A stretch of 26,669 nt of DNA from positions 1-26,669 of the forward strand of contig JALLAZ010000068.1 of NCBI GenBank assembly GCA_036939755.1, read 5' to 3'. A model generated the notes under the pieces. It saw nothing but the letters and a program-made list of their open reading frames with translations. It did not search any database and was not told where the DNA came from. Shown here piece after piece: positions 1 to 10,174 of this stretch. The position numbers and the translations under genes were made by a program. Within the stretch, counting starts at the first letter, position 1. Every line of letters begins with the position of its first letter. Source of the DNA: Stephanodiscus triporus (Eukaryota > Bacillariophyta > Thalassiosirophyceae > Thalassiosirales > Thalassiosiraceae).

Positions 1-805
1 GATTGGTATTCAAGGCAGAGGATGAAATTGCACTCCCTAACCCAAGAAAAAAGGGTCCTTCTGAGCATGATTGGTTTGAAGTAAGCTTAGGTTTGGCTGT
101 GCATTAGAGTGGTTATTGGATTATTTTGAGTACATGGACTACTAGTTGTCAGCAAGTGTGTGTCAGCCTTAATACCAGTTTAACCGCTTCTTAGGAAATC
201 CTGCATGAGTGTATGATTAAAGTTTGGCAGCGAATGGTAGAGGCTTCAAAAAACCATCCTTCAGAGACAGCACCCAAAGCTGTACCCATCCAGTACAGGA
301 CTGTGGACCCAACCATGAGTATCGTCACTCCAAATGATGCGAAGTTGGTCACGGATTTCACTCTCTTATCAATGCAGCAGGTTCGACCGTGCAACTTGGA
401 CAATTCTGGAAATGGTTCACGGGGTTGTTTCGATTTTGGTTTCCCAGGTCTGGAATGCATTCATTGCGCTGGACAACCAAACTCACGTCAATTCTTTTAT
501 CGATCTTCTGAAATCTTGGCTGGTGAGCAAAATCATGGAATCTTGAAGATGCCCCCCCCTAGTCTTCTCAGCATCTAACTTTTCTCTCTTAACACACTTC
601 AGGCAACTATGCTCACATCCCTAACCATCTAACGTCGTGCGCACTTGTTCCGGAAGAGATCAAGAGACAGCTGATTGAGAAGCGAGAAGCTCACCAAATG
701 CTCAAGCACATGCTGCCGAAAGGATCGCAAAAACAGTTCTTTGAGGCGGTATGGGAGCGTCTACACACAATCAAACGGTACTCCCCATCGACAAGAACTG
801 ACTAA
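1..805 (+). CDS. Diatom-type Cys/His-module protein, 3' part (5' end outside window)
   Basis: Three exons: up to 80, 195-522 and 603-805, with introns 81-194 (GTAAGC...TTAG) and 523-602 (GTGAGC...TCAG). The frame is open from base 3 and phases agree across both introns, so the gene starts left of the window. The C-terminal part holds a compact module: a CIHC pair (C-x2-C) within GFPGLECIHCAG, then an FFYRSSEIL stretch, then HIPNHLTSC, then a basic helix and KGSQKQFFEAVWERLH, ending RTD-stop. The Cys and His spacing could bind zinc, but that is inference. From recall, this module recurs in many uncharacterised diatom proteins, often near the C-terminus as here. Function is unknown. The upstream exon residues are mostly polar and suggest no enzyme. 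Exon structure is well supported because the module reads continuously only after splicing. Confidence 0.8.
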
Positions 806-966
806 AAAAAGAAAGAGTGACTTGTACGTCTCTCCTTCTCCTGAGCCATCTCCAACGCGTTTACTCATCGGCAAAGGTGAACAGGCTTCTGCTACAGGTT
901 AGACCGGTCTACTTTCAATCCTCCACCCTAAGGCCGGCTATAGTCTGCCAAATGTACTACGCATAA
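806..966. other. Short intergenic gap between convergent genes
   Basis: This 161-bp gap separates the 3' ends of the Cys/His-module gene (+) and the lipase gene (-). It must hold both 3' UTRs and their polyadenylation signals. No clear AATAAA was seen on either strand, and no further gene is visible. Confidence 0.6.
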
Positions 967-3817
967 TCAGCTAGAGCTAAGCATGTTAGTAATCCAGTTT
1001 TGGCACTCTTTTTGAACTTGACGAGCTTCTGGAATTCCGGCCGTACTCAATGCTAGACGATTGGAGGTGAGAGAGATGCACCAACTTTGACCAATGAGTA
1101 GACAAAGCAAAAAATTCAACAGACTCACCCCAAAATGCATGGGGCAGGTCATGCACAGCACGTAGCCTACTGGCAACTCCAACGCTCCTTAACCGCCCAT
1201 TAAATGAAACCGAGTCATCAAGGAGGGGGTCCTCTGAAGATGAGAATATTAAAGTGGGCGGGAAATTGCGTATTATTGCATCTGACGCAAAGTATGGAGA
1301 TGCAATGGGATCTGTAGGCTGGCATCCACCCAAGTACGAAGCGGAAATCGTTGATATCAATGCAGACGGCAGAACTGGATCATTTGCACCATCTATGCGA
1401 GAAGGAGTTGAGTCTAATGACAAATTCAATGCAGGACAGCAAAGCAACAATGCATCAGGTACATCCAGAACGCATCTACTCTCCCAACCGCATTCACCGG
1501 CATGTGGGTTCTCGTTCTCACTATAAAAAAATGTTTCTTCAAGATCGCTGACCATTTCAGCACTTTTTTGATGCGTCAGCTCTACACACCGGTCTTCCTC
1601 GTGATCCATTATCAAGGACACACAAAGAGCCGTGGCCAAGTTCCCGCCTACCGATTCTCCAGACACAATAATACGTTCTGCCTGGAAGCCCAGAAGAACT
1701 GCAGCCTGACCAAATCGCAGTGCGCGATAAATTTGTATCACTTCTGTTATGGCTTCGGGGTACTGTTTTGGTGAAAGTGAGTATTCGGGAACAATTACAA
1801 CAGCTTTGCTAGAGGAACTCCAGTCAAGCAGATACGGCAAGTCTCCCGCAATGGTATGCGCAAAGAATCCACCGCCAGTGAGGTGCAAGATGACATTTCG
1901 TTTTGAGAAGCCCTTTACTTTGGCAGAGGATGGACGGTGGGAGACTGACTCGTGAATTGTGCTGAGTCTTGCGTCCTCTCGTTCCTGTCGGCGATGAAAT
2001 CGTCTTAGCGCCGATGACAATGATGGAAATGGCTCTTGCGACAACACAAAGCAAGATACTGCAAAAATATTTAAAACTGAAGTTTGGACCCGCAGGAACA
2101 AATTGAGCGCACTATTCTACTTACCTCCACAGATTTCAATCCGATCCGCAATAGCGGCACCTTTCAATATTCGCGTTGCTTCGAGCGAAGCTTTTTTGAC
2201 CGCAGGGAATGAAACCATACCCCACGCATTTTGAATAACAGATGACGGCGAATTCGCCAATGCCGAGGCAGAAGCTGCCGCAGGGCCGATACAATTGTAG
2301 TAACTTGCCGCGAGGGATGCAACTACATAAGTCCAAAGACCAGATGATTGTGATTCGGAAGCAGATGACTCGGAAATTTCCAGACCTCTGGTTATCTCTA
2401 ATGCTTTGCCAATAGATGCATACAACAAATTCATTCCACGTTTCATGAGGTGGAATCTGATCCTTCCATTGGAGTACCATAGCACAGACTAGTAATAGAA
2501 AGTGGGACATCGAATTATTAGAGAACGTGAAATGCCCAAATTGTTCAAACAGGTTGATAGACCAACCTTTCTTGGCATCAGAAGCTTTTTATAGCCTGCA
2601 TCGATACCTGCATTATTATTATTAACCAGACAGATCCAGTTAAGAATCCAGTCCTCGGTTGCAGCGGCCGAATCAGCAACTCTTGCGTCGATGCAGAGGA
2701 TCCTCCACCGTCTGCGGATATATGTCGCGGCAGCAGCCCCTACAGCCGCCCTGCCAGCTAGGTTTAGAATCTTATGTTGCTCATCGAAGGTTCTTTTCGA
2801 CTTCAATGTCAGCATGAGGGCGCCCCCAGCGGTTACACCTGCTAAAGCCAACAACTTCTTCCAAGAGGTTTTAGCCCTGTGCTGAGATAAAGATTGGACC
2901 ATATCCTGTGATGTCTCACTATCATAGCTCGTGGAGGTATGTAACCCATCACTGCTGCTGATGCGACGAAACCCCGAATTCTTCGACTGGAAGGACCCCG
3001 ATCGAGAACGATCTGTACATCTTGGAGCAGCTTTAGCTTTACCATCGCAAAGTACCGAGTTTGCCTCTTCTATTCTCACCAAGCACAGCTGCAATGTCAC
3101 AATCAAACGAAACAAACTGGAATCCTTCGAGCTTCTCGTAGGACAGTATTTGTTACTACTGCCGTGCTTCGAAATATCTCCTTCATTTTGGAGTGACGGA
3201 GGAGGCGGAGACGGAGAGCCCCTACCACTATACCAGCCCTGAGCATAATGGCCATCTTCAACGGGATCATCAAAGGATAATATTGCTGGTGAAGGTGTAG
3301 AATACATACTCATATGAACCGATTTTCTCGAATCTAAAGTCCCGTCAAAACCGACGCAAGGAATGTCAGCAAAGCGATAGTCCCTTGCCACCCTCTCTGC
3401 ACATTGAAGCGTCTTGACCGTGTCCATTAAGGTTGGAAATTCAATGTGCTCTCCGAAGAATTGATTCAACTGTGCCCTTTTCAGAGCATCGTGCTCATTG
3501 ATGCTAGATAGAAATTCCATTTCTCGATCCAACAAGTCGAGGAGATGGGTGTGAATGAGGCGATCCACACATTTCAGTACTGCCAAATGAAGCGATAGTT
3601 GCTATGAGTTGCCGAGATATTTTTTGAAGGATCCAACGAACGATCCGAACGTACCTTCACAGAGAGCCACCAATTGATACGCATGACGCTGGAATGCCCT
3701 TGCCGACGAATTGGACTCCATCAAATCCAGAATAGAGTGCAGCAGTGAGCGACATTTCTCGACGAGTTTGGCGGCATCGATGGCGTAATGATGATTGTTT
3801 GGATTGGAGCCGACCAT
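967..3817 (-). CDS. LIPE: Hormone-sensitive-lipase-like esterase/lipase (alpha/beta hydrolase)
   Basis: Five exons: 3817-3655, 3579-2567, 2488-2125, 2058-1129 and 1052-967. Introns are 75, 78, 66 and 76 bp, all GT-AG and in phase; total 852 codons (851 aa). Residues 1 to about 510 resemble the helical HSL N-terminal domain, with a low-complexity Ser-rich insert near residues 150-280. The hydrolase domain follows: LTGGGFF near 573-579 (oxyanion region), GESVGG near 647-652 with nucleophile Ser649, EDPLLDDS with Asp790, and DLPHAFW with His820. The stretch from SPYFASD to the end aligns residue by residue with the recalled C-terminal part of animal HSL. The last intron is needed to reach the matching final helix (GIPEARQVQKECQNW). 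Animal HSL hydrolyses diacylglycerol and sterol esters; here the role is inferred as lipid-droplet or ester mobilisation. Oddity: the usual first His of HGGG is Thr574. The ATG at 3817 is the first in frame and lies in a suitable divergent promoter. Confidence 0.85.
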
Positions 3818-4152
3818 GACTTTCGTGTAGAGTAGAGATGTTATTTGCTCTCTTGAGTCGAGCTATCTAGAGAGAGGGAGAGAGGAGAGTATTCATCATT
3901 CCGTCATTCGTCATTAGCTCATTATTATTTATTCGGTGTCAGACAGGTGGTTGGTGTCAATAGAACACTATTGATTTCCGCAGTACAAAATCACACGTAA
4001 ATAACTCTCCGCCATCCAATAAAAGAGACTTCGCTCCCCTCGCCTCTTGCTTGTCCGCCCGCCCACTCTCACATCTCACCCGTCTTTTCTCTCGTCTACT
4101 GGTTCATCTCACCGCCGGCCCCGTCTACACCACCAAGGAATCGATCTCGACC
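3818..4152. promoter_or_regulatory. Divergent promoter region, lipase gene / RBM34 gene
   Basis: These 335 bp lie between two divergently transcribed start codons (3817 on -, 4153 on +), so both promoters and 5' UTRs must be here. Visible elements are a CCAAT box at 4016-4020, about 135 bp upstream of the RBM34-like ATG, a GGTGTCAA word at 3953-3960 and pyrimidine-rich sequence 4030-4130. No convincing TATA box was seen. Which element acts on which gene cannot be told from sequence alone. Confidence 0.55.
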
Positions 4153-5511
4153 ATGACACTTCTAAGCAGCATCTTTGGCAAAGCGGCCGCATCGGCAATA
4201 AAAAATGGCGACGTGCCGGACCTGTTTGAATCAAAAATCGCGGTGCCATTAGTCATGCACAAGGCCCCTGCATCCACGAAGAAACTCAAGGGGCGGGCGA
4301 AGGCAAACGACAGCCCGGACGATGAGACAGAGAAGAGCAGCGTCGGAATCAGCAGCAGCGACGAGCCGTCTTCGTGTACTCCGCAGCAACATCCGACTCC
4401 GGAAGAAGATGGCGATTCGCAAACTGAGAACATCTCCGCCGCCAATAATACAAAGAAACCGAAGGCACGAAGCAAATCCGAAGAGGAGGAGGAGAAGCGT
4501 CGCACCATCTTCGTGGGCAACTTGCCACCCGACATCAGTAGGAGGTCCCTCGCGGGTATATTCAAGCCCTGCGGCAATGTGGCCAGTTCGCGATTGCGCT
4601 CGATGGCGGTGGCGGGCGTCAAGCTCCCGCCCGAACAGGCGGGGAATCAGGTAAGGTTTCGTGAACGTTCCTGATTTTTGGTACATCATCATCCCATTTG
4701 TTTTTGGCATTTGTATGAACGGTTTGTCGCGCCCGCTCAGAACATGATGCGGAAAGTGTGCGCCAACACGGGGAAAATCCTAACTGACACGCCGAAGAAG
4801 TCGGCACAGGGATACGTCGTGTTTGAAACGGTCGAATCCGTCGAGGAGGCGTTGCGGATGAACAACACCTCATACCAAACTCACACTATTCGCGTCGATC
4901 GCGCCGATCCCACCGTCGAGCCTTCGAGGAGCGTCTTCGTGGGAAATCTTCCCTACGGAGCCGACGAGGAGACGCTGCGCGATCACTTCTCGGGCATATT
5001 GAGCGACGGCGAGGACCTGAACGAGAGGGAGGGCGGCGCAATCTCAGGCGTTCGCATCATTCGCGACAAGGAGACGCAGAAATGCAAGGGGTTCGGCTAC
5101 GTCACACTTCGAGATGCCACATTGGTCGTGAATGCGCTGCAGGCGCATGGGACGACATACATGAAGCGAGAGTTGAGGGTAATGATATGCGGGAAGAGGT
5201 TCAAGGGCAACAGGGGAGACGATTCCGCGGGGGATAAGTCAGCACGGCGATCGTTCGACGGGGAAAGGGCCAAGGGCTCGTCTCTGACGAAAAATCATTC
5301 GTCCAAACGCAAATTTGACGATGGTGCGCCGTTGATTAATGGGGGGGCGATGAAGAGGATGAAGAGGCGCTCTCGAAGCGAGAAGAAGACTGTGATTTCT
5401 GGTGCCAAGTCAGGATTGAGCAAGAGGGCTGCGGCGGTACAAAAGGTGAATAAGCGAGTGAAGAAGCTTCAAAATCGTGTCGTGAAAGGGATGGGAAAGA
5501 AGAAACATTAG
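4153..5511 (+). CDS. RBM34: NOP12/RBM34-family nucleolar RNA-binding protein (two RRMs)
   Basis: Two exons, 4153-4650 and 4741-5511, with a 90-bp intron (CAG|GTAAGG...GCTCAG, phase 0); 422 aa. The N-terminal third is low-complexity and charged, ending in a Glu/Lys-rich run near 100-115. RRM1 spans about 116-222, with RNP2 TIFVGNLPP and RNP1-like QGYVVFET, and a long basic insert between strands as in yeast Nop12. RRM2 spans about 230-318, with SVFVGNLPYG and KGFGYVTL. The tail from about 319 is Lys/Arg-rich, fitting a nucleolar localisation signal. The family acts in large-subunit pre-rRNA processing (yeast Nop12), so a ribosome biogenesis role is inferred. The ATG at 4153 has a good context (CGACCATGA). 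The frame continues upstream but contains no earlier ATG. An AATAAA lies at 5654-5659, 143 nt past the stop. Confidence 0.9.
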
Positions 5512-6552
5512 ACGGGTGAATAATGAGTCGAGGAAGCGTTTAGAGCAGCCTCAGTCCCAGGACCTAAAACCCACAACCGGCTCGACTGACCAATAGATTA
5601 ACATCAGTCACATTATAAGAATGGCGCAGGCCGCTTTTCAAAAGGAGACTGAAAATAAATCTGAATGATGTTCAGCACGACGATTTTTGATCAAACACAG
5701 AACCTGCCTTTGTGGTGATGAATGCCTTCACTTATGTAGTATCATCTTATCAAATTCACGTTTATTTTTCTCACACCACTTCAAAAATATTTTTTTTTTG
5801 GCGCACAACTCACATCATGCACCAAAAAAGATGACCGCCGCCAACCTCATGTCTTTAATTATCATCACTATCATTTCCCCCCCCTTGCACGCCTTCATAT
5901 TCTGCCGCCGCCGCCCACTTCCGCTCGTCTTCGCCCGCCATGCCGCCCACTTCTGCTCGTCTTTGCCCGCCACGTCGCCGCCATCGCCGTCCATCACAAT
6001 GCCCTCCGCCTCCATCTCCTTTGCCACTGCTGTGCTGCCGTTGCCAAGAGCTCCAAGGCTAAGACCTCCAAGGTGCCCATCGTCGCCGTTGCGACGGCTT
6101 GCTTCCCCCGTCCTCCCCTGTCTCCACAGGTGCCGGCAGGAGATCCACTTGTGATGCCAAAAGGTGTCGCCTGTGACTTAGCCGGCGCCTGGAGGGGATG
6201 AGTGGGGGAGTGGGGGAGTGGGGGAGGAGGAGGTGGGAGGCAAGCATGGCGGCTGGGGATTGATGGGGTCGACGCTGATTGACGGTCGCCGGGGACCAAG
6301 CCGGGGGTACAAACGGCGGCTCTCAGGCGCTGTTCAAGGTGGTCGGCAATAAAGGTTTTCCAGCAATGGAAGATGGCGGTAACGAAAGAGGCTATTTTCC
6401 TCGATGCATCCTTCCCCCCAGTCGCCGCCGCCCCCACTTCCTGAAATACTGCATAGCAATTGGTACAAAAAAGATAAATCTCTATACTTACTGAACTTGG
6501 AATTAGGATATATTAATTATTTGTTCATTATTTCGTTGCTCTGCCATCTGCC
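5512..6552. other. Gene-poor region with GC-rich low-complexity sequence
   Basis: After the RBM34-like 3' UTR no credible gene was found. Around 5890-6250 the sequence is CCG/CGC-rich. It contains a near-perfect tandem pair of about 32 bp (5908-5970, GCCGCCCACTTC-CGCTCGTCTT type) and a G-tract block. Open frames on both strands here encode only Pro/Arg/Ala/His-rich low-complexity peptides and look like composition artefacts. A decayed transposon-borne ORF is possible but not supported. Confidence 0.5.
6194..6224 (+). repeat. G-quadruplex-forming motif
   Basis: Four G runs lie in register: GGGG (6194-6197), then GGGGG at 6204-6208, 6212-6216 and 6220-6224, with loops of 6, 3 and 3 nt. A further GGG is at 6235-6237. 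This meets the standard G3+N1-7 quadruplex rule on the plus strand. The AGTGGGGG unit is a short tandem repeat. Confidence 0.8.
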
Positions 6553-7110
6553 ATGCATCCAAGATTAATCAAGATGTTTTTCTTGATTACCTATGTGTCT
6601 TTTTTACTTACTTACATGTGGAGGATTTCACACATTGCTGATGTTCTCGAATCACATGCTGTCATCACCAGGCAGAATTTTAATTCGAGAAGAAGCGGAA
6701 CTTCCTCCACTGTGATCATATCTAGTGTTTTCTTCATACTTTTTTTCAATAGATCATCTCCCTCACATCATCTATCTCAATTGCTTGTGTATCATGACGA
6801 AGACGTTGCCCGACTCGACCACCACTATGATAAATTGATCAAGGTGATTGGCAGTAAGTGCAAAGCAAAACATCCTATTGCTACCATTGAGCAAGTTGAT
6901 ACTCACCTAACGTCAAAGACATCAACACCTTCGAGTCCATCTGGTGTTGTGTCGAATTCTTCATCTATGCTATCAAGTCCCTCTCTGTCAACATCGACGA
7001 CAGCATCGTCAACGTTGGCAAATTTTTACTACACTAGACGTATGTGGGGTGAGAGGATGTTGGTTTGGGGGTGTTTCAGGACTCATATTAAGCTCGTACC
7101 CATTTTTTGA
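6553..7110 (+). other. Weak ORF, possible remnant of a helical/Ser-Thr-rich protein
   Basis: An open frame of 185 codons starts with MHPRLIKMFFLITYVSF, a hydrophobic N-terminus. Its second half is polar (KVIGSKCKAKHPIATIEQVDTHLTSK) and ends in a Ser/Thr run. A neighbouring frame over 6905-7040 also reads like protein (VKDINTFESI...SLSVNIDDSIVNVGK). That suggests a decayed coding sequence with an indel rather than an intact gene. It vaguely resembles coiled-coil proteins linked to diatom mobile elements, from memory only. It may equally be chance. Confidence 0.2.
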
Positions 7111-7689
7111 GTAGGGGGGACAGAAAGAGGTAGGTACGGTAGAAGGTAGGTAGTAGGTAACTGAGTAGGTAGGCCATATTCAACAGAAATCATATTATTC
7201 AAATCTTGTGTTGACTCGGATTCCAAACAAATTTCCACTGTCTCTGGAAATAGCTCCTCTTCAAGCATTCCCTCTACTTGTTCCTCTGCTTTGAGTGATC
7301 CTGGCGTGGCATAAGAAGGAATCAATACACATAGTCTTGACCGGTGCAATGTTCTCGTTGTTTGCATCTTGTCTGGCCTTCACCACAGCCTTGTGCGCAT
7401 CAAGCTGTGCATCATGCACCTTCAAGTCAATTTCTGCTTTGATAGAGTGAATGTAGAGAGAACCAGGGTGCAAGTGATTCAGCTGGACGTCACCATACCT
7501 ATTATGGATACCTTTTCTATTGGTGCCAACAGGCCCTTACTTTACCTGGCATGGCCCATACTGATTGTGGGCACTGCTGTGAGGAGCACAAGTGCTGCAG
7601 TGAAGCAGGGAGCCGAGAAAGCATATAACCAAGATTGCCTGGTGCTGTTCATACTGCTCCTTATTAAAGGTTTTGAGAAGACAAAATAA
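7083..7689 (-). pseudogene. Possible decayed coding fragments
   Basis: Two overlapping minus-strand frames contain protein-like stretches. One (about 7473-7330) reads IHSIKAEIDLKVHDAQLDAH and continues as a charged helix. The next frame (about 7310-7190) reads SLKAEEQVEGMLEEELFPET, acidic. They could be one sequence split by an indel near 7310-7330. No start, family or splice sites could be assigned. Tandem TAGGTAGG-type repeats at 7127-7176 overlap the 3' end. Low confidence. Confidence 0.2.
7127..7176. repeat. GTAGGTAG-type simple repeat
   Basis: An imperfect tract of TAGGTAGG / GAAGGTAGG units runs across about 50 bp. It is a short degenerate microsatellite. Confidence 0.6.
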
Positions 7690-7699
7690 GTTTTTTTAT

Positions 7700-7845
7700 G
7701 TGGGAGATGCTAGTTTTATACCATAGCATGTCAAAGAATTGTGGTTTCTCATGTGTGGATGCAAGTTATATACTGTAGCATATGAAAGAACTACAGTTTC
7801 TCATGTGTAGATGTTAGTTATGACTGGGATATAGGAAAGACTTAT
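7700..7845. repeat. Degenerate tandem repeat, ~53-bp unit, about 2.7 copies
   Basis: Units begin at 7700, 7753 and 7805. The first two share the order GATGC-AGTT-TATAC-TAGCAT-AAAGAA-GTTTCTCATGTG, and the third is diverged and truncated. No ORF spans it. It marks the left part of the gene-poor gap before the broken gene at 8 kb. Confidence 0.65.
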
Positions 7846-8035
7846 TGGAAAAGGGCTTCACAAACAGGTGAAAAATGGCTCTTTCACATGGAGGGTGAAA
7901 AAATGTAAGGGGCTTCTTCATGGCAGTGAAAGAGTGCCATTTGTCTTTTTTAGTAAAAAGCTTCTTGCATTGAGGATGAACATGTCCTAGCTACAAGCAG
8001 GTATGAAGACTGCAGAGAGAAGGTAGACAGAGTTA

Positions 8036-9441
8036 ATGAAGCATTTTGTCCGTTTTTTGTCACAAACTACCAACAACAAGAAAAGGGAGGCTGAAGGGAC
8101 GAAAAATTGCGGCCACCTTCTTCTTCCACTGGCAAGTTGTTGCTTTGCATGAGGTGAATGGGAATGGTAGGGACGATGATGGTAATGCTTGGATCAAGCT
8201 AATAGACTCATTGCCCGATCCTAAAATGTGGGTAAACAATGACAATGACCTACCACAGAATGCGGTCCGCATGCGGTGCACTAACAACGAGCACTTTGAC
8301 GCCTTGATTCGACATTATGCATGCAGTAAATTCTCTGAGGAGGAGAGACAGTTCGTTGACGGCACGGCATGGGAGGACAACAACAGCTATTGCGAGTATT
8401 TGTTCGACCCAATGGTGTTCTAGGCATCCATATGTCCGACGATGCCGATGCCAATGCTGATGCTGATGCCGTCGTTGAGCAAGCCAACGAAGCGACTCTA
8501 CATCCGCAAAAGAGACCGGGGCTGAAGCGCAAGAGCCAATCAACATCATCATCATCAAGACACCCCAAGAAGCCCAAGTCTTCCAAGCAGAAAGCATCGA
8601 TTTGCATACAGGCGCATATTGGCCATATGCTTGAGATCAAAGACACCACCACCGGTGAGACATTGTGCAACAAGTTCAACAAGGAAACGGGACACGAGGG
8701 CAAAGGCACCTTTGTCATAGTACCCAAGGGATGCGACAATCCACCAAATGTGTGGTTAACAAGGAAGAGGAAGGACGGCGGCAGCAGTTGTCGGGCGATC
8801 CTCAAGATGGTATTTACCGCCGAGGAGATTCTCAAGCCCCACCCAATTTTTGCATGGGTAATCACTGTGACCTAGTGGCGTGCTGCACCTGGTCTTTGAA
8901 TCTTGACCCCAAGACAATGTGTCACTCATGCCTTGACTGCCAGGTGGAGTACTTTGGGGGTTGGCCCGAGAATGCAGACAATATTCCCATCGTGGTCCTG
9001 GACAACGAGCGGTGCAATGCAATGATTGAGAGGTGCACCCAGAAGGACGATCCAGAGATGCCAAGTCTGTCATCGAGGGCTGATGCTGATACCACTGTGC
9101 CACCACCCGATGTCATGCCAATTATTTCTACCACGCCGCTGCTACCACCTCCAGAGTTTTGTCCACTACAGGACATGAAGACGATCATCGACTATGATCA
9201 CAGCAATTGCTATTGGATTGTTCGAGACATAGACCATTCTGATAAATTCTTGTTGCCGAAGCAGAGTTCATTGCTATATTTCAGGACACAGTTGAACATT
9301 GTCCTGAAGTAAAGGAATTGTGCAAGAATTCTCCTTGAGACCGCAGTGGAAAGATTCAAGTTAAAGTCCATCGATTTTATGAGGAAAAAATACTCAGTCA
9401 CAAAGAAAGCATTGGGATGGTTGGACACTTCACATTGCTAA
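8036..9441 (+). pseudogene. Broken gene for an unrecognised protein (frameshift, intron, in-frame stops)
   Basis: One block, frame of 8046-8423, encodes VALHEVNGNGRDDDGNAWI and continues to EYLFD. The frame then shifts by one base at 8406-8411: adding one base beside the CCC run gives EYLFDPNGVLGIHMSDD. The second block has an acidic start, then a Lys/Ser-rich basic stretch (KRPGLKRKSQSTSSSSRHPK), then a globular-looking part ending HPIFAW. A GT-AG intron at 8858-8943 (TGG|GTAATC...CCAG) joins in phase to VEYFGGWPENADN. That frame runs to an in-frame TAA at 9310-9312, then reads on as RNCARILLETAVERFKLKS to a second stop at 9439-9441. An ATG at 8036 (MKHFVRFL) lies in another frame, so the true start is unclear. 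I do not recognise the protein. It could be a pseudogene, or a real gene damaged by consensus errors. Confidence 0.5.
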
Positions 9442-10170
9442 AACAGCGGGGTCAAGGCATAGAACAAAGTCCGGCGAAGGGACTTCCATGACATTTTGAT
9501 TGTTCAAAGATGCTGGACAGTCAATCTTTGAAGAATTTACACTCAATTACTTGGCTACACTGATGATCACGTCCCATTCAAGCTACCATATAAAAATCTT
9601 AATGGTGTGAACATCGATAGTCAGCGCGATATCTTTGATAAATTTTCCAATGAGACAAATGCAAAAATCAAATCTGCAAGAGTGAACATGTATACCTGTG
9701 CTATCATTGAAATGATGAATGCACGCTGCAAGGGCTTCTGCTGTGCAATCTATGGAAAGGGATCTCGCTTGAAAATCTTGGTGGACAGAGCATATCACCT
9801 GGCATATGCTGATTACCTCCAGGTTCACAGTCATCCTCCCAGCTTTTTGTATTCCACGTTTTTAATGTCGCTTATGAGTGCACTCATTCATAGAGATTGT
9901 CAGGAATCACTTTTGTATGATTTGGATACAGGGGTGACCTTCATGTTTGCTGGAATGGAAGGTATCTCGATCTCTGAGTCGGATTAATTTTGAGAGACAA
10001 ACTTTGAGCATCTTTGACATTACTCCGATGCATCCAAGGAAGAACGAGTATCCTCACTCCTTAGCTATTTTGCATCACAGAAGGATAAAAATCTTGGGCA
10101 CACTGCATGTATTTGGATTTGCGATCTGACAGACTTGCCACCTCTTGTAGAAATTTGGCTGAGGAACAAC
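9442..10170 (+). pseudogene. Continuing coding remnants in shifting frames, function unknown
   Basis: Protein-like blocks follow each other in different plus-strand frames. About 9501-9560 reads KDAGQSIFEEFTLNYL. About 9558-9818 reads GYTDDHVPFKLPYKNLNGVN, then DIFDKFSNETNAKIKSARVN and on through KGFCCAIYGKGSRLKILVDRAYH. A later frame, about 10029-10205, reads SKEERVSSLLSYFASQKDKN, then TACIWICDLTDLPPLVEIWL. Stops and frame changes separate them, and no consistent set of GT-AG introns was found, though short introns cannot be excluded. The blocks may belong with the broken gene to the left or with the repeat ORF to the right. No family is recognised. Confidence 0.35.
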
Positions 10171-10174
10171 ATGG

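Noticed and set aside
986..1051. Unspliced C-terminus of the lipase ORF (ending at 986)
   Set aside because: Removing the GTGAGT...CTAG intron 1128-1053 gives a C-terminal helix that matches the HSL family, while the read-through tail is a Ser-rich run with no match.
4125..4622. Minus-strand ORF opposite the RBM34-like first exon (165 codons)
   Set aside because: It is a shadow of the real coding exon: the plus strand carries recognisable RRM sequence, and the opposite frame has only Ser/Leu-rich composition.
5687..6154. Plus-strand ORF with Ser/Pro/Arg/His-rich product
   Set aside because: Composition-driven in a CCG-rich block; the three frames and the other strand are equally open and none resembles a protein family.
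5994..6437. Minus-strand Pro/Ala-rich ORF
   Set aside because: Low-complexity translation of the G-tract and CCG repeats; no start context or splice support.
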